Below, piece by piece: positions 1 through 8,500 of a stretch of DNA of 64,000 nucleotides. The notes beneath the pieces were generated by a model. The model searched no databases, was not told where the DNA came from, and saw only the letters and a list, made by a program, of their open reading frames with translations. The position numbers and the translations under genes were made by a program. The stretch lies in the NCBI GenBank assembly GCA_050246945.1, contig JBFWVC010000010.1, forward strand, positions 62,001 to 126,000, given 5' to 3'. How positions within the stretch are numbered: position 1 is the first letter of the stretch; each line of letters begins with the position of its first letter. The stretch comes from JAEUMD01 sp050246945. Lineage in GTDB: Bacteria > Pseudomonadota > Alphaproteobacteria > Rhizobiales > Hyphomicrobiaceae.

Positions 1-458
1 CGTCGCCGATCTGGAACTCGACAAGCTACCGCCCTCTTGATGGTCTTGTTCCTGTCGAGGCCGCTGCAGAAATAGTCGTTCAGATCCTTCACCGGAGACA
101 CGACCTCATTCGGCATCACGTGAGCGGCGTTCAAGCAAACGTGTCCTTACGCCGTTATACAGGCCGCGCTCTAGGGCACGCGCGACCAATCGACCCCAAG
201 GGTCGTCCCGCCAGCGGTCATGTTCGTCGCGCATGACTTTCCAGATGAGTTTTCAGTTTCATCGAGGATCATTGCGGATCCGCCTGGGGTCACAGTTGTT
301 CAGGCGCAATGTCAACAGCAGACTGGTGCGTCCGGGCTCGTGTCATTGATGAACTCAAAAGCTCCCACACTGATCTCAGACAGGTTGCTAAATTATTGCA
401 CTTGACAGCATTTCCTTAACCCACACCGTATACAAGGGATCGGACTCTTGAAGTTCGA
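1..458. other. Left-edge region without a convincing gene
   Basis: No gene is supported here. A minus-strand reading frame opens with ATG at 116 and runs off the left edge (about 38 codons), so the 5' end of a truncated gene is possible, but nothing in it is recognisable. The rest, up to the exporter gene at 459, presumably holds that gene's promoter; I could not pick a clear -35/-10 pair. Confidence 0.3.
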
Positions 459-2822
459 ATGAGCGGTGGGATGTTTGTGCGTCGTGTCCTAGAGTTTTCA
501 GCGTTGGCTGCGGGGGTCTTGGTCGCATGCAATGTTGCGAGCGACGTCAAATCGGGGCTCCCTGACGGGCATGCGTCGGTTCTATTGGCCAGTATTGGCG
601 ACCTTTGGGCTGCCATCGAGCCAAGCAGTCTTGCAGCCGTCAAGCGCGCGATCGAAGCTAACGCATTGACAAATCTATGGAAGCAAGTCACTCAGACGCT
701 TCTGGCCACGCCACTATTGGTATTCACAGCACTCCTCGTATTGGTTGGCTATCTGATCGGCATGAACCGACGCTCCGTGCTTTCTGGGCTCCTTGTCGCC
801 TCAGTTGCGCTGGGGGCTTTTGATCTCTTCGGGCGCGAACAGTCACTCCTGGTGGCGCCCTTGAGCGAAGCATGGGCACGAGTCTGGTCCGTATGGGGGG
901 GCACGGAGCACGGTCCAGTGGCTGAGGGGTGGGGCGGCATCCTTGGCATGCCAGCCCTGATCTACATTGGCCTGGCAGGTCTCGTTTACGCGCTGTCAGT
1001 TCAGGGCGTCCTCAATCGCGGCAATCGCCACAGAGCCGAACGCGGGAGCGAAGATGCAGGCGAGGTTATCGCCTTAGCTCAGCCAACAAACGGATCCGAA
1101 AAGTCGGAACTGGCGGCGGCCATCGCGCAACTGCGTGGAAGCTTCATCAAGGTTGCTTTGTTCAGTGGCGTAATCAACGTCTTGATGTTGACCGGCGCCT
1201 TTTTCATGCTCCAGGTCTACGACCGCGTGCTGCCAAGCCGCAGCGTGCCCACACTCATTGCACTGGCGCTGCTTACCGCGGGGTTGTTTGCGACCCTGGC
1301 GCTGCTGGACATGATCCGAAGCCGCATCCTCGTGCGCATCGGCTTGTCCTTGGATGAGTCCTTGAGCGCGCGGCTCTACAAAATTGTCGTACGCTTGCCG
1401 CTTCGGGTCGGCCATAAGAACGATGGCATGCAACCCTTGCGGGATCTCGATTCCGTACGCGGGTTCTTGTCAAGCACTGGCCCGACCGCACTGTTCGATC
1501 TGCCGTGGATGCCGCTCTATTTGGGCATCATCTATGCGTTTCATCCAGCGCTCGGAATCACTGCTCTCGTTGGCGCGATCTTATTGATCATCCTCACGGT
1601 GGTTACTGACGGGCTGGCGCGGCGACCAATGCGCGACGCGTCCCAAGTCGGGTTGACGCGGTTTGGTCTTGCAGAAGCAGGGCGGCGCAACACCGAAGTC
1701 TTGACGGTCCTCGGCATGGTTGATCGTTTCACCGGACGATGGGAAGCTGCCAATCGCACCTTTTTGGACCGCCATCGGCAGGCCAGTGATGTCACCGGGA
1801 GTTTCAGCTCGGTCACCAAGGCCCTGAGGATGTTGCTGCAGTCGGCCGTCCTTGGCATCGGTGCGTATCTCGTCATCATTCAAGCGGCCACGGCAGGCAT
1901 TATCATTGCGGCAACCATCCTGACGGCGCGTGCTCTTGCGCCGATCGATATTGCGATCGCGAATTGGAAAGGCTTTATCGGTGCACGGCAGAGTTGGCAT
2001 CGTCTCAAAGGCATCCTTGGTGCGCTACCGGTGGAGGCTGAGCCTATGGCGCTCCCCGCTCCCACGGTGTCGCTCACGGTGGAGCACGCATCGGTCGTGC
2101 CGCCGGGCGGAAAGAAGCCTGTCTTGCAGGACATTGATTTCAAATTGGAACGTGGGCAGGGGCTCGGGATCATTGGACCGAGCGCATCGGGAAAATCCTC
2201 ACTCGCGCGCATGATGGTCGGTGCCTGGCAACCCTTACAAGGCAAGGTGTGCCTTGATAATGCGTCTCTTGACCAGTGGTCGTCCGAATCGTTGGGGCGC
2301 TATATCGGCTACATGCCTCAGGACGTCGAACTGTTCGCCGGTAGTGTTGCGGAAAACATCTCCCGTTTTGAGCCGAATGCGGACGCAGAAGCCATCGTCA
2401 AGGCGGCCAAAGCCGCCAACGTCCACGACATGATTTTGGCTTTCCCCAACGGGTACGAGACAGACATTGGTGAGCAAGGTGAGGTCTTGTCAGCCGGACA
2501 GCGCCAGCGGGTCGCTTTGGCACGTGCCCTTTATGGCGATCCATTTCTCGTTGTCCTCGATGAGCCCAATTCGAACCTCGATACGGACGGTGAAATCGCG
2601 CTCACACAGGCAATTTTGGGCGTACGCAGGCGCGGTGGCATTGTCGTTGTTGTGGCCCACCGGCCAAGTGCGGTGGCGGGTGTCGACTTGATCCTCGTGA
2701 TGGCGCAAGGCCGGCTTGTGAATTTTGGCTCCAAGGAGAAAGTCCTTGCGGAACTTCGCGCCAAGAAGCCAGCAATGACCAAACCGCCACTTGCAGTCGT
2801 GCCGGCAGGGGAGACGAGATGA
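459..2822 (+). CDS. Type I secretion ABC transporter/permease (PrtD/HlyB class) with N-terminal extension
   Basis: Inner-membrane ATPase-permease of a type I secretion system, expected to export RTX proteins in one step with an HlyD adaptor and an outer-membrane channel. The exporter homology begins near residue 225, with the conserved stretch around FSGVINVLMLTG and YDRVLPSRS; the membrane domain follows, then the nucleotide-binding domain. Walker A is GPSASGKS (573-580), the signature is LSAGQ (677-681) and Walker B ends in D701-E702. No C39 peptidase domain is visible. About 225 residues precede the usual start of this family and contain several extra hydrophobic segments (for example near 10-25, 80-100, 105-125 and 160-180). 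At 787 residues it is longer than the usual 550-700. Its stop overlaps the start of the HlyD gene (ATGA). The RTX peroxidase at 5566 is the natural substrate. No TolC homologue lies in the window. Confidence 0.93.
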   Translation: MSGGMFVRRVLEFSALAAGVLVACNVASDVKSGLPDGHASVLLASIGDLWAAIEPSSLAAVKRAIEANALTNLWKQVTQTLLATPLLVFTALLVLVGYLIGMNRRSVLSGLLVASVALGAFDLFGREQSLLVAPLSEAWARVWSVWGGTEHGPVAEGWGGILGMPALIYIGLAGLVYALSVQGVLNRGNRHRAERGSEDAGEVIALAQPTNGSEKSELAAAIAQLRGSFIKVALFSGVINVLMLTGAFFMLQVYDRVLPSRSVPTLIALALLTAGLFATLALLDMIRSRILVRIGLSLDESLSARLYKIVVRLPLRVGHKNDGMQPLRDLDSVRGFLSSTGPTALFDLPWMPLYLGIIYAFHPALGITALVGAILLIILTVVTDGLARRPMRDASQVGLTRFGLAEAGRRNTEVLTVLGMVDRFTGRWEAANRTFLDRHRQASDVTGSFSSVTKALRMLLQSAVLGIGAYLVIIQAATAGIIIAATILTARALAPIDIAIANWKGFIGARQSWHRLKGILGALPVEAEPMALPAPTVSLTVEHASVVPPGGKKPVLQDIDFKLERGQGLGIIGPSASGKSSLARMMVGAWQPLQGKVCLDNASLDQWSSESLGRYIGYMPQDVELFAGSVAENISRFEPNADAEAIVKAAKAANVHDMILAFPNGYETDIGEQGEVLSAGQRQRVALARALYGDPFLVVLDEPNSNLDTDGEIALTQAILGVRRRGGIVVVVAHRPSAVAGVDLILVMAQGRLVNFGSKEKVLAELRAKKPAMTKPPLAVVPAGETR

Positions 2823-4126
2823 TGGGTAACGCCACGTCGACCCGTTCCTCGCTGCGTCGTCACGAACGTGCAGGCTTGGCGATCGTCTTGCTTGTCGCGG
2901 GGGGCGTCGGAACCTGGGCTGCCGCAACGCAGATCTCAGGCGCCGTCATCGCCCCGGGCACGCTTGTGGTCGAGACGCATGTCAAAAAAGTGCAACATCC
3001 AACAGGTGGGATCGTCGGTGAGATCCACGCCCGCGACGGAGACAACGTCAAGGCAGGCGCTATTCTTGTCCGTCTTGACGACACGATTGCCCGTTCCACG
3101 CATGCCATCATCACCAAGCGCTTGCATGAGATGCTGGCCCGCAAGGCGCGTCTTGAAGGAGAACGGGACGGGCGCGCATCGCTTATCATTCCTGATGAAC
3201 TCAAGTCAAAATCGGATGATCCAGACGTCGCAGCCGTGATTTTCGCGGAGCAGCGCCTTCTCGAGGTTCGCAAGACGTCGCGCGAGGGCCAGGAACAGCA
3301 ATTGCGCCAGCGCATCGAACAATTGAAGCAGGAAATTTCAGGTCTCAAGGCGCAGTCGGAAGCCAAGACGAAGGAAGTCGAGTTCATTCAGCGCGAACTC
3401 GACGGTGCGCGCCAACTCTGGTCACAAAATCTGATGCCGATCACCAAGATGACGGCTCTTGAGCGTGAAGCAACCCGCGTCTCTGGAGAAAAGGCAAAGC
3501 TCATTTCAGATATGGCGCGCGCGGGTGCGCAGATCGCAGAGACGGAATTGCAGATCATTCAGATTGATCGCAATTTGGAAAGCGATGTCGCCCGGGAACT
3601 CGGCGAAATCGAAGGCAAAATCGGAGAGTTTGTGGAGCGCAAGGTGGCGGCCGAGGCGGACCTGCAGCGAATTGATATTCGGGCTCCGCAATCGGGGATC
3701 GTGCACCAGTCGATCGCCCATACCGTTGGTGGGGTGATCAACGCCGGTGAGGTCATCATGCTCATTGTGCCGGAGAGCGATGATCTGACAGTCGAAGCCA
3801 AAGTGTCACCTGCCGATATCGATCAGGTTCACGTCGGCCAGGAGGCAAATTTGCGGCTCTCGGCCTTCAATCAACGCACGACGCCGGAGATCGCCGGAAT
3901 TGTCAAGCGCCGCTCCGCAGACATCACCAGGGATCAAGCCTCTGGGGCCGTCTACTACACAGTGCATATATCCATGGCACCGGATGAGGTGGCACGTCTC
4001 GGGCAAATTTCCCTGGTGCCAGGCATGCCAGTGGAGGTCTTTATCAAGACCGAAGACCGGCACGTCATCTCATATCTCGTCAAACCTTTGACCGATCAGA
4101 TCGCGCGGGCCTTCCGCGAACAGTAA
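2819..4126 (+). CDS. HlyD-family periplasmic adaptor of the type I secretion system
   Basis: Membrane-fusion protein bridging the inner-membrane ABC exporter and an outer-membrane channel. The 435-residue protein has a short cytoplasmic N-terminus, one membrane helix near residues 18-37, then a lipoyl-like half motif (GTLVVETHVKKVQHPTGG). A long charged helical region at about 90-275 is likely the coiled-coil hairpin, followed by the second lipoyl half (IRAPQSGIVHQ) and a beta-barrel. It ends with a sequence typical of the family (PGMPVEVFIKT, then a YLVKPLTDQ tail). It overlaps the exporter gene by four bases, so the two are almost certainly co-translated. Confidence 0.93.
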   Translation: MMGNATSTRSSLRRHERAGLAIVLLVAGGVGTWAAATQISGAVIAPGTLVVETHVKKVQHPTGGIVGEIHARDGDNVKAGAILVRLDDTIARSTHAIITKRLHEMLARKARLEGERDGRASLIIPDELKSKSDDPDVAAVIFAEQRLLEVRKTSREGQEQQLRQRIEQLKQEISGLKAQSEAKTKEVEFIQRELDGARQLWSQNLMPITKMTALEREATRVSGEKAKLISDMARAGAQIAETELQIIQIDRNLESDVARELGEIEGKIGEFVERKVAAEADLQRIDIRAPQSGIVHQSIAHTVGGVINAGEVIMLIVPESDDLTVEAKVSPADIDQVHVGQEANLRLSAFNQRTTPEIAGIVKRRSADITRDQASGAVYYTVHISMAPDEVARLGQISLVPGMPVEVFIKTEDRHVISYLVKPLTDQIARAFREQ

Positions 4127-4200
4127 GCAGAGGCTTGGCTCATCAAGGACCACAGCACACATCAAGCGAGACCGCGCGGTAGGGCGGGTCGACATATAGC

Positions 4201-4231
4201 CACGCGACGTATGCACCACGCGACGTATGCA
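4201..4231. repeat. Two tandem copies of a 15-base repeat
   Basis: CACGCGACGTATGCA occurs at 4201-4215 and again at 4217-4231, separated by one C. It lies in the 184-base gap between the converging hlyD and acyltransferase genes. No function is evident; a protein-binding direct repeat or replication slippage are both possible. Confidence 0.7.
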
Positions 4232-4310
4232 CAAAGGGCTCACGATTTTGATCGCGGCCTGTAAGCAGCGCTGCCCGCACGTTTTGCCCGTCGGGTGCTG
4301 TGCCGCGCCG

Positions 4311-4994
4311 TCAGGGACGAGCTGAAGGAGCGTCAACCTCAAGATTGAGGGCGTTGAGCTCCATGATCCGCACCGTGCCATCGGGCGACGTGGTGCGCAC
4401 CTTTGCAGCGCCTCCATTGGGATGCTGGTCGCGAAAGGCCTTCAGCAGCGGTCGCAGGGCGCGAGGGTCCCCGACCGTTTCGATCACCCATAGAATGTCT
4501 CCAGACCTCCAGTCCTCAGGCTTCATCAGGAGAGATACCTCCGAGGTGGTGTTGAGGCGCTTGTCGACGTCGGGAGATACGCTTGCCCACAGCAGGAACC
4601 CTGCCGGCACATTCATGTTGTTGATCTTGGCTTCCGCAATCTTGAACTGATTGTGCTGAAGCGCCGGCAGGAAAAGCCACTCAAGATCGGCTAGCGTTCG
4701 TGTCCGATGTTGCGGCGACCGGATCATCAGCGAAACGACTTGCGTGAAGGCGACCGACTTTTGCACGGCAGCGAGCTTTGCCATCGCCTCGACGTTGCTC
4801 TTCTGATCGGCCCCGCGTGCTGCGCCGCGGTTTGGCGTACGGCGACCTTCACCCGATGCAGCATCGATGGATGAGGCGCTCGCAGACGATTGGGGTTGTG
4901 TCACTATGGGCCGAGACCCGTTCGCGGCGGGATTTTGGTGTGAGGCGCCGTCTCGATCGGCGACCGAGCTGCTATTCCGACTAAAAATCCGCAT
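4311..4994 (-). CDS. HlyC-type toxin-activating lysine acyltransferase
   Basis: Likely transfers a fatty-acyl group from acyl-ACP to internal lysines of an RTX protein before secretion. The 227-residue protein has a low-complexity N-terminus (about 1-70) that is not part of the family fold. From about residue 80 it follows the HlyC pattern: a helix, then SPQHR (His96 matches the catalytic His of HlyC), LADLEWLFLPAL, then GFLLWASVS and DWRSGD. The residue matching HlyC Asp92 is Glu172 (LWVIETVGD), a conservative but notable change. The start is supported by GAGGAG about ten bases upstream. It is transcribed toward hlyD and away from the RTX gene, so it has its own promoter. Family assignment is by motif recognition only. 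Confidence 0.8.
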   Translation of the reverse strand: MRIFSRNSSSVADRDGASHQNPAANGSRPIVTQPQSSASASSIDAASGEGRRTPNRGAARGADQKSNVEAMAKLAAVQKSVAFTQVVSLMIRSPQHRTRTLADLEWLFLPALQHNQFKIAEAKINNMNVPAGFLLWASVSPDVDKRLNTTSEVSLLMKPEDWRSGDILWVIETVGDPRALRPLLKAFRDQHPNGGAAKVRTTSPDGTVRIMELNALNLEVDAPSARP

Positions 4995-5565
4995 TTCACC
5001 AAACTCCTCACTTCAAAGGCACTGGACGGCATCACGCGTGTGTCACGGGCGGTACCGCCTGACATGGAGCAAGGAGGATGCCAAACGAGTACTTTGCTCC
5101 GCCCAAGCCATGGGATCTCTAATTCGCGCTTCGCGCATGCTGAAAGCACTGCGGCCTGGAATGTCCGCAGATCCCTCAGCAAGAAGCATCGTGGCAAAAA
5201 TTCTGGCACATGCCGTTTCGGCAGATCCAGTAAATGCACATGCGCTGCGCCGCGAAAATGAAGCCTTGCCGCACGCCTTTCACGCGCCTCGATATTCAGC
5301 ACATCGAAGCTTAACAAAAACGTCACAAAAAGGCTGAGCGCCAATTTGCGACGCGCTTATTTAGGTTACCGATTAAACAATTACAGCCTAACATGGAAAT
5401 TTTGGTTTTCAAAGAGGCGAGTTTATGTTTCAATTTTGTCCATGCGTCCCAGCGACGCGGGGATGTGGCGTGGCGCCTTTATGGCGCGCACGATGTGAGT
5501 TTTTTTGTCACGTGTGGGTCGGAGTTTACGTGTTCCGCATGTGACCTGAACGGAGTTATTGGGTC
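4995..5565. other. Divergent promoter region with a possible 39-codon Cys-rich ORF
   Basis: This 571-base gap separates the divergent acyltransferase and RTX peroxidase genes. It becomes AT-rich after about 5340, which fits a promoter for the RTX gene. A short plus-strand ORF at 5425-5544 (39 residues, five cysteines) follows a purine-rich AGAGGCGAG and ends 21 bases before the RTX start. It could be a leader peptide or chance. Longer frames on both strands at 4867-5344 overlap one another and look non-coding. Confidence 0.35.
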
Positions 5566-8500
5566 ATGACGATTGGTCTCAACATTGCTGATGTCCTTTT
5601 CCTCCAGGCTCAGGTGCTTGCAGGCTCGACCCCCCCTCCCGGTACCGATCCATTCAGTCTGCTTGGGCTGCGGGCTGTCGACGGTACCTTCAATAACCTA
5701 ACAAATACGCTCGTCGTTGATCAGTACGGCAATATTGTCCAGACAAGCACGTTTGCGAACGTCGATCAGCCGTTCTTCAGCTTCACGGCTGCGGCAGCCA
5801 CGCCGAACAGTTATGACGCCAGCGTCAGCTACACGAATTTTCAGTCGCTTCGCGGAGGTACCGGCGCCACGGCGGGTGACGACATCATCAATGGGACCGC
5901 CGCAAATGAATTCATCAGTGGCGGGCTGGGCAATGACACACTGACCGGCAATGGCGGTATCAATACATTCGTTTTCGACACAACGCCGTCGGCGACAAAC
6001 ATCGACACGATTGCGGATTTTGTCGCCGGCACCGACAAAATCAGCCTGGAATTGTCGATCTTCGCTTCGCTGAGTGGCGGCTCGGCCTTGCAGCTTGGCG
6101 AATTTGAAATCAGTACCACGGGGGCGACGTCACCGACGACGCGTATTGTCTATGATAACGTTTCAGGTGCCCTTTATTACGATCCCGATGGGAATAACGC
6201 GCTGACGCCCCAGGTCCAATTCGCGCAACTCAGTCCCGGGCTGGCGTTGACCGCAAATGATTTCGTCGTTGCGAGCCGTGCAGCAGATACCTCACCGCGT
6301 GTGATCAGCAACCTTGTTGCAGATCAGACCGCCAGCAATCCTACCTATGCATTGGTCCAGGCAAGTGCGCGTCCGGCGGATGGCAATCCCGGAGCCCCGG
6401 CATTTGATGTTCCGCCGACCAACTCGCTGTTCACATTCTTCGGTCAGTTCTTCGATCACGGCCTCGATTTCATCGACAAGGGCGGCAGTGGCGTCATCGA
6501 GATCGCACTTCTTCCAAGCGATACGCTCTATAACCTCGCCCCATTGAACTCCATGTTCGTTGATCGGGCCACACTTGTCGACGGCCTGACGAACAACGGC
6601 ACAGCGCCCCTCGTGGAGCAGAGCCAGACCTATGGCCAGAAGGCGTCGACGACCTTCTATCTCATGGAATACGACTCCAACGGGAATCCGACCGGCCGTC
6701 TTGTCACGCATGCGGATGGAGGGATGGCGACGTGGCAGGACATTATCGACAATGCCGCCAAGAGAGGGATCACTCTCACGGATGCAGATGTCCTCAATAT
6801 TCCAGAACCCGTGTTGGTGAACGCGGCCACCAACACATACACGACAGGAGCCGGAACAGGACAGGCATTCATTGCCGACATTGCGCATACCGCAAATCCC
6901 GCAGGTAAGACGGCCGATGGCGATGCGGTAATCGGACTGGCCGGCGATCCCAATCTCGTCTACGACGATGAGCTGCTCGCGGCTCACAAAGTGGCCGGGG
7001 ATGGCCGCGTGAATGAGAATATCGCTCTAAGCGCTATTCATGAGGCCTTCCATAGTGAGCACAATCGCATCGTTGAACTGATCAAGGACCTGATCCTGCA
7101 ACAGGACCAGGTCACACCTGGTTTCGCGGCGCAATGGCAGGTCGCCCCTGGGGTCTGGGACGGCGACAAGATCTTCCTGGCTGCAAAGGTCGTCAACGAG
7201 AACCAGTACCAGCACATGGTCTTTGAAGAGTTCGCGCGCCGGCTGAGCCCGAACATCGATGCCTTTGCTCAGTATGACGTGACGATCAATCCCAATATCA
7301 GCGCCGAATTCTCTCAAGCCGTCTATCGCCTCGGTCACTCGATGCTGACCGAGAACGTCCGCTATGAAGATGCGGCCGGACAGATTGGCGATATGACGCT
7401 GGTTGACGCGTTCCTGAACCCGGTTGCCTTTGATGAAATTGGCGCGGCCGCGCTTATCCAAGGCACAACGCAAGTCGAAATGAACGAAATCGACGAATTT
7501 GTCGTCCCGGCGCTGCGCGACATGCTTTTGGGTCTGCCGCTCGACTTGGCGGCGATCAATATTGCGCGCGGTCGCGATGTGGGGCTTCCCACGCTTAATG
7601 CATTGCGCGAGCAGCTGTACAACGATACGGGGGAAGGAACACTTGCCCCCTATACGAGCTGGGCGGACTTTGGCGCGCACCTCCTGCACCCTGAATCGCT
7701 TGTCAACTTCATCGCCGCGTATGCGCGGGACGCAGCGCTGGCTCAGATCCGTACCGGCTTTGAGTTGGACGGCGTCACGCCCAACATGAACATGAACGAT
7801 GACGCACGCGCCAGGGCCTTGGAGTTGATCGCCGACAACAACTTCATGAACGGCGGCGACCTCGGGTACAATGATATTGACTTGTGGATCGGCGGCCTTG
7901 CCGAACAGAAGGCCGGTGGCCCGCTCGGCGCGCCACCGAGCATGCTGGGCACGACCTTCGATTTCATCTTCGCCATGCAGTTGCGCTCCCTTCAGGATGG
8001 CGATCGCCTCTATTACCTCGCGCGCCTCGGTGGAACCAACATCCTCACCGAAATCGAGAGCATGAAGTTTGGTGATCTTTACGAACGTGGCACCGGAGCG
8101 CGCCACACCAATGGCGATATCTTCAGTGTCGCCGACGCGTACGTGGAGCTCTCCACGTTGGGTGTCGTGGCCTTCACAAGCACCGCTGGGATTTGGATGG
8201 AAGTCATCGGCGGCACAACGCAGGCCGACACCATCCGCGCAGGCGCCGGAAACGACACGGTTTGGGGTGAAGACGGCGATGACGTCATCTACGGTGACGA
8301 AGGCAACGATATCCTGAACGGCGAGGCCGGAGATGACCAGATCCATGGCGGCAGCGGCCTCGACTTCATCCGCGGCCAGAGCGGTAACGACCAGATTTGG
8401 GGCGATGGGGGCGACGACCTGATCTTCGGTCAGCAGGGCGACGATACCTTGCGAGGCGGTGATGGCTTTGACACCATCGAAGGTGGCCTTGGCAATGATT

